From assembly GCA_021802375.1 (NCBI GenBank), contig JAKAAL010000348.1, positions 1 to 5,550 on the forward strand: a stretch of DNA of 5,550 bases. The letters run 5' to 3'. The number at the start of each line of letters is the position of its first letter. The stretch's first letter is position 1. Of the stretch, positions 1-5,474 are shown piece by piece. The position numbers and the translations under genes were made by a program. The notes beneath the pieces were generated by a model. That model saw nothing but the letters and a program-made list of their open reading frames with translations. It had not been told where the DNA came from and made no database searches. The stretch comes from Bacillota bacterium (GTDB lineage: Bacteria; Bacillota_E; Sulfobacillia; Sulfobacillales; Sulfobacillaceae).

Positions 1-134
1 GCAACGTCTTTATCGAAAATGGGATATGGATCATTATCGTGGTCTTAGCGATGATCGTACCCATCGAAGCATTGCGAAACGCTTTAATCAATGCCTTTGG
101 ACAAATCACAAACAACTTGAACTCGATTCCGTAG
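1..134 (+). CDS. Flp-like pilin of a Tad pilus cluster, C-terminal part (5' end outside window)
   Basis: The frame starting at position 3 is open from the window edge to a TAG at 132-134 and gives 43 residues. It begins NVFIENG, followed by a hydrophobic helix (IWIIIVVLAMIVPI), then a short amphipathic tail ending in NNLNSIP. This is the size and layout of a mature Flp-type (class IVb) pilin: one helix with Glu at position +5 after a Gly cleavage site. The residue before N would be encoded by NGC (positions 1-2 are GC), so Gly is possible but not visible. Flp pilins are processed by a TadV/PilD-type prepilin peptidase and assembled into thin surface filaments. The TadE-like gene directly downstream supports the assignment. 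The alternative frame over the same bases is hydrophilic and looks like a shadow. Function is inferred from layout and context only. Confidence 0.5.
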   Translation, partial: NVFIENGIWIIIVVLAMIVPIEALRNALINAFGQITNNLNSIP

Positions 135-472
135 ATGGTAGCGTATTTATCGAACTAGCCTTAGTGTTGCCGATGATCATGATGGTAATATGGGGGAGTG
201 TAGCGGTGTTTCAAGTCATGGAAGTCAACCTCGCCCTTAATGATGCAGCAGTTGTGGGCGTACAGGCCGAGATGGACGGAGCTAGTAGCGGTGCCGTGGA
301 AGAGGATATTGACACCGCGTTGCAACAGGCGGGGATCAATCCGCGCGTTGTCTCCATCCAGTTACAGAGCGGGTCATCGCTAACCGACGTTCACTTGTCC
401 ACGTCGCTACAACTTCCGGTAGTCGGAGCCGTGACCATTTCGGCCACGCAACAAAGCTATGCAACGCCTTAA
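26..472 (+). CDS. TadE-like pseudopilin (start uncertain)
   Basis: From an ATG at 26 this gives 148 residues. Residues 37-65 carry the TadE signature: DG, then SVFIELALVLP, then a single membrane helix to about residue 65. G38|S39 with Glu at +5 (E43) fits a prepilin peptidase site. The rest is a small periplasmic/extracytoplasmic domain ending in alternating beta-like residues (about 120-148), as in other TadE proteins. TadE/TadF pseudopilins are thought to act in Tad pilus assembly at the membrane. The start is doubtful. Residues 1-37 overlap the Flp-like frame, are hydrophilic and do not look coding, yet this frame has no ATG, GTG or TTG between 26 and the signature near 134. The frame is also open upstream to the window edge. 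The true start could be a rare codon, or a frameshift could be present. The 3' end overlaps the next gene by 14 bases. Confidence 0.68.
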   Translation: MDHYRGLSDDRTHRSIAKRFNQCLWTNHKQLELDSVDGSVFIELALVLPMIMMVIWGSVAVFQVMEVNLALNDAAVVGVQAEMDGASSGAVEEDIDTALQQAGINPRVVSIQLQSGSSLTDVHLSTSLQLPVVGAVTISATQQSYATP

Positions 473-866
473 GGAGAGGTGGCTAAAAGATCGGCAAGGA
501 AACGTCTTGATTCTGTCCGTGGTATGGATTGCAGTGATCGTCGCGGGCTGTTTGGCGACCGCCGATGTGGGTTCAGGGTTAGCGGTGCGCCTTCGTCTGT
601 CAGGTGCTATGTCCGCTGCTGCAACGAGTTTGGAACAATCGATGCGCTATGCCGGGCCCACCCGGGACAGCGCAGTGACCTTTCAAGCGATAGTCCAACG
701 AGATCTTGGCGACCAATTGACGTTTCGGCTAGCAAATTTTGACGTCCGTCGTGGAGGTCGGCTAGGATGGGAAGTGACCGCTACGGGGTACGTTCTCTGG
801 CCAATAGTGGCTCTGGTCGGCAGTACTCACGACGTGGTTATAGCGGACCAGGTAGGCTCTTTATAA
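459..866 (+). CDS. Second TadE/TadF-like pseudopilin
   Basis: This gene encodes 135 residues. A charged N-terminus (MQRLKERWLKDRQG) precedes one hydrophobic helix at about residues 15-37, and a soluble domain follows. The pattern DRQG|NVLIL resembles the prepilin-type junction of the two upstream proteins. The +5 residue is Leu, not Glu, as is seen in some minor pseudopilins. The soluble part has a segment rich in small residues (SGAMSAAATS, about 48-57), which matches the region after the helix in many TadE/TadG-type proteins. ATG at 459 overlaps the upstream gene by 14 bases, implying translational coupling. A strong AAGGAG lies at 471-476 inside the gene, but no in-frame ATG, GTG or TTG lies at a usual distance from it, so 459 is kept as the start. 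The likely role is minor pilin or pseudopilin in the Tad apparatus. I cannot tell TadE, TadF and a TadG-like remnant apart. Confidence 0.62.
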   Translation: MQRLKERWLKDRQGNVLILSVVWIAVIVAGCLATADVGSGLAVRLRLSGAMSAAATSLEQSMRYAGPTRDSAVTFQAIVQRDLGDQLTFRLANFDVRRGGRLGWEVTATGYVLWPIVALVGSTHDVVIADQVGSL

Positions 867-1137
867 ATAGCGGTACATCGACGACGTCCTAGTTCCCGGA
901 TGTGCCGCTTTCAGCCCTTGGTGCCCCAACCTGTCGTCGGCCATAGGGACTGATGTGCTGTGGCCAAGCACTCAGTGCGTCTTTCCCTATACCGGCGAAG
1001 GCTTTGGGGTTGGTTGGATGCCAGAAGATGCGAGTGCGTAGGGGACGAGATTCGCTCGGGCGCGACAAAGGTTCGAATCCCAAGTCCGAACGTTAGTCAC
1101 GACCTATTTGCGACGCTGAATTACGGGCTGACAGCTC

Positions 1138-1175
1138 CTAGATTTTCACGGCTCGGACGACAGGACCTAATCTAG
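1138..1175. repeat. Perfect 7-bp inverted repeat CTAGATT...AATCTAG
   Basis: CTAGATT at 1138-1144 is exactly repeated in inverted orientation as AATCTAG at 1169-1175, with 24 bases between. The loop does not extend the pairing and no T run follows, so it is not an intrinsic terminator. It could be a regulator site or chance. It lies about 160 bases upstream of the ATPase start. Confidence 0.3.
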
Positions 1176-1267
1176 AACTCTGAACGAACGCAAGTAGGAT
1201 AGCGCCAAAATTTGTCATCGCAGCCTCGGTTGTGGTCGCTTGTTTGCGTCGGGATAGCCGCATTGCC

Positions 1268-1285
1268 ATGGGGGCACATCCCCAT
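1268..1285. promoter_or_regulatory. Possible operator: ATGGGG-N6-CCCCAT over the -35 region
   Basis: ATGGGG (1268-1273) and CCCCAT (1280-1285) form a perfect inverted repeat with a 6-base centre. The right arm overlaps where the -35 element would lie (about 1282-1287) relative to the -10 at 1305-1310. A dyad in this place is the usual site for a repressor, or for an activator replacing a weak -35. There is no regulator gene in the window to pair it with. Function is inferred from position only. Confidence 0.35.
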
Positions 1286-1301
1286 CTTAGCTACTCGCAT
1301 T

Positions 1302-1310
1302 TGCTATAGT
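1302..1310 (+). promoter_or_regulatory. Extended -10 promoter element of the ATPase gene
   Basis: TGCTATAGT contains a TG extension and the hexamer TATAGT (1305-1310), one mismatch from TATAAT. No good -35 is found 16-18 bases upstream (the region reads CCATCT), which is common for extended -10 promoters. Transcription would start near 1317, leaving a very short leader before the GAGGAG ribosome site at 1321-1326. The short leader makes the exact start point questionable. Confidence 0.4.
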
Positions 1311-1334
1311 AGTAGCGGAAGAGGAGATGACGTG

Positions 1335-2066
1335 ATGTTCTTGCGCCAGGTCCGGTTTATTGATTTTCCCAAGGGGTCCGGTTATCCGTTTGATCTCCCG
1401 GCCTTCCAGGGGGTGAAAACGATCAACTTCGAGCACTGTGTCACCTTCCTGGTCGGAGAAAATGGCAGCGGGAAGTCCATCCTGCTGGAGGCCATCGCTG
1501 TGCAAGCTGGGTTTAACGCGGAAGGAGGGTCTAGGGGGAATCGCTTCGCGACGGTGTCTGCCCATTTCGAGCTGTCCGATTACATCCAGCTAAGTTGGAT
1601 GCCTAAAGTCACCGATGGTTTCTTTTTTCGAGCCGAAAGTTTTTTCACCTTCGCCACCTATATCGATGACCTAGAACCCTTGATTTCTGACCCGTATAGC
1701 GCTTATGGCGGCCGACCTCTTCACGAACAGTCCCATGGCGAGTCCTTTCTGAATCTATTCACGCATCGCTTAGGAAACCGACGACCCGCGCTATATCTTT
1801 TGGACGAACCGGAGGCGGCACTGTCGCCGTCCCGTCAACTAGCCTTCTTGCGAATCTTGCGTAACCACGAACAAATCGGACGATCGCAATTCATCATTGC
1901 GACTCACTCGCCCATAATTCTTGGCTATCCTGAAGCCGACTTGTTTACCTTTGATGATGGTCCGCTCCGCTACACTTTCTATCATGACACCGATCACTAT
2001 CAGATCACCCGACAATTTCTTAACGCCCCGGAGCCGATACTGCGAGAATTATTCAAGGGCGAGTAA
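1335..2066 (+). CDS. AAA/ABC-like ATPase, COG3910 type
   Basis: This gene encodes 243 residues, close to the usual length of this single-domain ATPase family. Numbered from ATG 1335, the visible motifs are Walker A GENGSGKS (41-48), an ABC-signature-like SHGES (133-137), Walker B LYLLDEPEAALS (153-164, with D157-E158 preceding the PE pair) and a switch histidine in THS (190-192). All catalytic motifs are intact. The stretch VTDGFFFRAESFF before the signature is typical of the family. The start is set at 1335 because GAGGAG (1321-1326) lies 8 bases upstream. GTG 1332 is a close alternative. The frame runs back to a TTG at 1212, but that extension crosses the promoter and resembles no domain. 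Related ATPases occur alone or with defence and DNA-repair genes, and their substrate is generally unknown. Here it stands alone behind its own promoter. It is probably cytoplasmic. Confidence 0.88.
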   Translation: MFLRQVRFIDFPKGSGYPFDLPAFQGVKTINFEHCVTFLVGENGSGKSILLEAIAVQAGFNAEGGSRGNRFATVSAHFELSDYIQLSWMPKVTDGFFFRAESFFTFATYIDDLEPLISDPYSAYGGRPLHEQSHGESFLNLFTHRLGNRRPALYLLDEPEAALSPSRQLAFLRILRNHEQIGRSQFIIATHSPIILGYPEADLFTFDDGPLRYTFYHDTDHYQITRQFLNAPEPILRELFKGE

Positions 2067-2559
2067 GCGTGTATCCCTGGCTCAGCCTTCCGCAGGATAT
2101 TATGGGGCGGGAGGAGATATTTGAAGTCTTGTCCGAACCCTTGGCGTGGTCTAACGTCTCGTCGGCTAGGGTCTCGGCAGCGAGCTGGGGGTAACTCTAG
2201 GCTAGTAGCAAGAACGGGGCCCCTCGGTGAGCGCACGACGAACATGGTCAATGCTGCTGACACCGTTTGTTTTTCGTAGCTCGACAAAAGGCCAAATGCT
2301 TTTGCCCCGGCTGCGCCACGAAGTGGGCTCCGAACCAATGGCTCGCTCTGGGTTGGCCTAGCAGGTTTCGTTGGAGCGATTGGCGAAGTGTACCGCGAAC
2401 CGCTAACCATGCAGACGAACTTCGGCGGTCACAGTTGAGCGCCAGAGTCGAATCCAAGCTCCATCCAAAACCGCTGACAGTGTCGAAAGTTGTGGAAATG
2501 CCGTTTACGAATTCGCCGGGCTTTGCCTACATGCTTAGCCTCAAAGGAGCCGCCGTTTC
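2067..2559. other. Intergenic region with short or broken reading frames
   Basis: No complete gene of normal size is evident in these 493 bases. A 41-codon frame begins 2 bases after the ATPase stop (listed separately). GGGAGGAG at 2109-2116 stands 4 bases before a TTG (2121) whose frame runs 52 codons to TAG 2277-2279. The same frame then stays open another 52 codons to TGA 2436-2438. The second half includes a glycine-rich hydrophobic segment (GSLWVGLAGFVGAIGEVY, about 2340-2393) but has no usable start. GGGGCCCC is a small palindrome near 2215. The right end holds the ribosome site of the metallopeptidase gene (AAAGGAG, 2543-2549). The region may be a gene remnant, but I cannot identify a parent family. 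Confidence 0.5.
2069..2194 (+). CDS. Possible small protein, 41 residues, coupled to the ATPase gene
   Basis: GTG at 2069 follows the ATPase stop (TAA 2064-2066) by two bases, with a weak AGGGCGAG ribosome-like sequence 5-12 bases upstream. The product begins VYPWLSLPQDIMGREEIF and ends in SAASWG at TAA 2192-2194. The mixed hydrophobic and charged composition looks more protein-like than the other frames here. An internal ATG at 2102 is an alternative start. No domain is recognised. It could be the intact 5' end of a larger decayed gene, since no long frame follows. Confidence 0.25.
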   Translation: MYPWLSLPQDIMGREEIFEVLSEPLAWSNVSSARVSAASWG

Positions 2560-3282
2560 ATGCAAACGATTAACATCGGAGATGTGTCCATTGTGTACTC
2601 CGTAGAACAGCGGCCACGCCGAAAGTATGTGGCCATAGAAATTGTCGCCCACAATCAGATTAACGTCCTCATTCCGCCATCATTCGATCACCTCGAGGTA
2701 GAATCCTGGCTCCGCCGAGAGGCTGGGTGGGTGTTAAAGCAACTGCACACGCAGTCTCCAACGGGCATCCTACCGGCAAAACACTTCGCGAATGGAGAAC
2801 AGTTTTGGTTCCAAGGGAATCTCTTTCCGCTGGCTATCGCTTATCAGCCGGTATCCACCGCTCTGGTGGAGTTGGGAAACGCCCAACTCCACGTGGTGTT
2901 GCCTTCGGACTTTCGATTGAATCCGTCAAACGAGCCTATTCGCCGTGCCTTAATCACCTGGTATGCGGAACAGGCGCGAGAACAGTTGCCGGAACGAATC
3001 GAAGCATTCGGACCCATTGTGGGAGCATGGCCCACTCGCCTAAAAATTTCTGACTATAAGTCGCGTTGGGGCTCGTGCAGTCATGATGGTACCATCGCTT
3101 TCAACTGGCGCATCATTCAAGCTCCTTTGTTCGCCATGGATTATGTTGTGGTTCACGAACTGACGCATCGGATCCATCACGGTCACGGTCCCGCGTTTCA
3201 TGCGGCAATTCAGGCAATTCTTCCCAATGCGGCCGAACGTCGGCAGTGGTTCAAGCAGCATGCTCCAGATCTTCGCTGGTAG
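2560..3282 (+). CDS. YgjP-like (DUF45) zinc metallopeptidase
   Basis: This gene encodes 240 residues, the normal full length for the YgjP/DUF45 family. An N-terminal beta-rich part (about 1-120) includes the typical RRKYVAIEI strand. A C-terminal catalytic domain follows. KSRWGSCS (167-174) and FNWRII (181-186) are the family hallmarks that precede the active site. The zinc site is HELTH (H199, E200, H203), and a further histidine in HGHGPAFH (H209 most likely) completes it. E200 would be the catalytic base. The start is well supported: AAAGGAG at 2543-2549 lies 10 bases before ATG 2560. It ends in TAG (3280-3282) at the expected C-terminus (FKQHAPDLRW). Family members are predicted cytoplasmic proteases with largely unknown substrates, and are sometimes found next to type I restriction genes. 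None is seen here. It converges on pnkp. Confidence 0.9.
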   Translation: MQTINIGDVSIVYSVEQRPRRKYVAIEIVAHNQINVLIPPSFDHLEVESWLRREAGWVLKQLHTQSPTGILPAKHFANGEQFWFQGNLFPLAIAYQPVSTALVELGNAQLHVVLPSDFRLNPSNEPIRRALITWYAEQAREQLPERIEAFGPIVGAWPTRLKISDYKSRWGSCSHDGTIAFNWRIIQAPLFAMDYVVVHELTHRIHHGHGPAFHAAIQAILPNAAERRQWFKQHAPDLRW

Positions 3283-3381
3283 CCGCATGCGGGGCTAGGA
3301 CAAACTCAGGCCCCTAAGCCGACTCGGACCACATTCTGATAGGTCGGCGTCCCAACGATATCCTTCTAATCGTTGCCCGGA

Positions 3382-3408
3382 TTTCTCGCCGAACAGTTCC
3401 GCGAGAAA
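3382..3408. repeat. Perfect 8-bp stem-loop in the convergent intergenic region
   Basis: TTTCTCGC (3382-3389) pairs exactly with GCGAGAAA (3401-3408) around an 11-base loop. The sequence lies between two convergent genes, where a bidirectional terminator would be expected. However, on each strand the T residues sit on the 5' arm and A residues on the 3' arm, so there is no U tail after the stem. It is therefore not a normal intrinsic terminator, although the stem might stop RNA degradation or bind a protein. Confidence 0.4.
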
Positions 3409-3495
3409 ACAACGAATGGGGGTAGGAAGACGGGAGAGGGCCCACTCCGTCGTTGAATGTTGTGGCCGTCAGGGTGCGAAATCGCGGAAGACCGA

Positions 3496-3516
3496 GGGCC
3501 GAAAAATTTACGGCCC
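3496..3516. repeat. Stem-loop GGGCCG...CGGCCC over the ancestral pnkp stop
   Basis: GGGCCG (3496-3501) and CGGCCC (3511-3516) pair perfectly around the A/T loop AAAAATTTA. The loop contains the complement of the ancestral pnkp TAA (3508-3510). On the minus strand the U-rich segment lies in the loop and not after the stem, so it is at best an atypical terminator for pnkp. Confidence 0.4.
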
Positions 3517-3596
3517 CGACTTGCTCTTCAGCCGAGGGTCGACCGGCTGACTTTCCAAGGCCAAAATAGCGTGGCCACACTCATGTACACGGCGGA

Positions 3597-3599
3597 GGG
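3597..3599 (-). other. Single-base frameshift near the pnkp 3' end
   Basis: After GVEGLHRFVQHEP the frame turns into unrelated residues (SAVYMSVATLF) ending at TGA 3528-3530. Shifting one base at the CCC run (minus strand) restores LRRVHECGHAILALESQP and VDPRL, the expected C-terminus of Pnkp, running to TAA at 3508-3510. One C appears to have been lost from a CCCC run. Confidence 0.82.
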
Positions 3600-5471
3600 T
3601 TCATGTTGGACGAAGCGATGCAGTCCTTCCACGCCCAAAGCGAATTCTCGGATCGCCGGCGACTGTTTCGTCGCTAAGCCACGGTGCCTAAGCCGGTCAA
3701 GATTAGCGTCCACGCTGTAATCAGGGCCATAAATGATGTGTAGGTATTGTCGACCCCGTACTTTGATGGCCGGTTGGATGATGCGTCCGCGGTCGTTTCT
3801 CGACAAAAAGTGCAACGGCTTGACCACGATGCCTTCGCCGCCCAGTCGGGTCACTTCTTCCCACCACTGGACCGCGTCCGTCCGGCTGGCAGTATCGTCC
3901 AGTTGCCAATGACGTTGCGGGGTCTCTTGGAACAGAGACTGGTCGGATGAAAAGTGAGTCTGAATCCGGTCCAGATGCCATCCGTGCGTTTGATTGGCAT
4001 GGACGGCTCCTTCCGACGCCAAGAGGTGCAAAGGGGCTAATCTTAGACCTTCGATATTGTCCACGGGCCAAGAGTACCTTCGATACACGTCGATAAACTG
4101 TTGCAGGCGTTCACGCCGACCCAAAATATTGGCCCGGAGGTCGGATGCCTTTTCGACACCCCGTCGTTCAGCCTGATTTAGAGCGTTGTCTGCAGCGGCC
4201 AACGCCACCGCTCCGACGCGACCAACGGCCGCATATTGATTCATAATCAGAGGTTGGGCTTTTAGCGACCAGGGCATTAACTCGGAGTCCAAAAGCACCC
4301 AATCCGACTGCAATTGGGCATATAGGCCCGAGTCATGAAGCGCTCGACCCACTCGTGCAAGCAACTCTTGTTCTCTTTTCGGGTCTTCAAAGAAAGGACG
4401 TCCGCTCCGGGTATAGACAACGCCCATACTGCCTGGGCCGACCCCGAACCGCCGTTGGGCCGCATTTTCGTGTTGACACACAATCATCATCGCGCGCGAA
4501 CCCATGTGTTTTTCTTCGCAGACGACCTCTCTCAGACCCTCTGGTTGAAAGTAGGCGAAAGCCTGTTCCGGATGCTCCAGTGTCTTGGGCAGAAGACTGG
4601 TGGCGGCAGGCGACAGGGTCGGAGGAAGATAAATGAGCCAATGCGGGTCTACCGCAAAGCGGCGTAACCCTTCTAAGGCAGCGGGACTGTTCTCTTCGAG
4701 TATGCTGATATGACCGAGCAATTCGGTGGCAACGCGACGGCGGCCAGTCACGTCGTCCAGGTCCAGCACCTCCTCAGATTCTTGCTGAACGCTCGGGGCC
4801 GAAATCGACCGGTGTCCAATCGGAGGGATCGGATCGTAATAGGTTTGAAACGCCGAAACTTCAACTAATGTTTTCTCGGGATACCGCAGCGCAGTGAGCG
4901 CTCCACCAAAAACACAACCCGTGTCGACATCGATGGTATGGTTCAGCCATTCGGGTTGAGGCACGGGCGTATGGCCATAAACGACCATGGCCTGGCCTCG
5001 GTAGTCGCTGGCCCAATTGTAACGAACTGGTAGTCCAAACTCATCCGTCTCGCCGGTGGTTTCCCCATACAAAGCAAAGTCGCGCACCTTGGCCGATCCT
5101 CGTCCGTGCATCGTTTCAGGCAACCCGGCGTGAGCCACCACCAGCTTTCCGTCGTCAAGCACGAAATGATTGACCAAACTCTGTAAGAAGTCTTGCACTT
5201 TTTGTTGAAACTCGGGAGACTTTGCAGCCATCGGCTCCAAGCTCTCCTGAAGGCCGTGGGACACCGTAACTTTCTGGCCTTTAAGCTTTTTTAAACGGTT
5301 AGATTCATGATTACCGGGCAGGCACAGCGCCGCCCCGTCACTCACGGCCCCCATGACTAAACCCAACACTTCAGCCACTTTCGGCCCGCGATCGACTAAA
5401 TCTCCCAAAAATACCAGCTTTCGCCCCTGGGGGTGGTGAACGTGGTACGTGTGCGACCCATCCAGGGATAC

Positions 5472-5474
5472 CTA
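5472..5474 (-). other. In-frame amber codon in the pnkp phosphatase domain
   Basis: Upstream residues GCYDELIALMEKLGY and downstream residues VSLDGSHTYHVHHPQGRK are in one frame and together match the start of the phosphatase domain, with TAG between them. No insertion or shift is needed. One substitution from CAG, AAG or GAG would create it. Translation that stops here yields the kinase domain plus about 25 residues of phosphatase. The next possible in-frame start is TTG 5408, which lacks the D-x-H metal ligands. Confidence 0.85.

Larger units (their letters stand above)
867..1334. other. Intergenic region without a convincing gene
   Basis: This 468-base stretch lies between the pilus genes and the ATPase. 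Frames on both strands stay open for 50-70 codons, but none has a good ribosome site, a recognisable domain or a natural start. The plus frame from 871 is open to TAG 1039-1041, and the same frame then continues to TGA 1117-1119. Visible structure includes an inverted pair CGACGAC (879-885) / GTCGTCG (933-939), a small hairpin GTGCT/AGCAC near 955-970, and the CTAGATT/AATCTAG pair listed separately. GGTTCGAATCC at 1070-1080 resembles a tRNA T-loop, but no tRNA folds around it. I see no clear terminator for the pilus genes. Confidence 0.6.

Noticed and set aside
471..482. Strong ribosome-like AAGGAGAGGTGG at the TadE stop as the real start signal of the second pseudopilin
   Set aside because: No in-frame ATG, GTG or TTG lies 5-10 bases downstream. 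The GTG at 479 is in another frame and too close. A start further in (TTG 507) would remove the charged N-terminus.
1041..1090. tRNA-like T-loop box GGTTCGAATCC (1070-1080), with a CGAG/CTCG hairpin before it like a variable arm
   Set aside because: The T stem pairs for only two bases beyond the loop, no matching acceptor strand lies upstream, and no anticodon arm can be drawn. The box is probably chance.
960..1175. 71-codon plus frame from GTG 960, and a 64-codon minus frame 1083-889
   Set aside because: They lie on opposite strands over the same bases, have no ribosome site, and are rich in Arg and Ser as expected for non-coding frames in GC-rich DNA.
1212..1334. N-terminal extension of the ATPase from a TTG at 1212
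   Set aside because: It would read through the promoter and ribosome site, adds residues unlike the family, and ATG 1335 has a well-spaced GAGGAG.
2000..2410. 136-codon open frame on the minus strand over the ATPase end and the following gap
   Set aside because: It overlaps the real ATPase gene in antisense, has no recognised domain, and its composition looks like a shadow frame.
3382..3408. Intrinsic bidirectional terminator
   Set aside because: The stem is perfect, but the T residues are on the 5' side and the A residues on the 3' side for both strands, so no U tail follows the hairpin.
132..5474. Recoding of UAG as an amino acid, to explain in-frame TAG codons in pnkp and in the 2121-2438 frame
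   Set aside because: The Flp-like gene and the YgjP-like gene both end naturally at TAG at their expected C-termini, and no intact gene contains an internal TAG. Mutation of pnkp is simpler.
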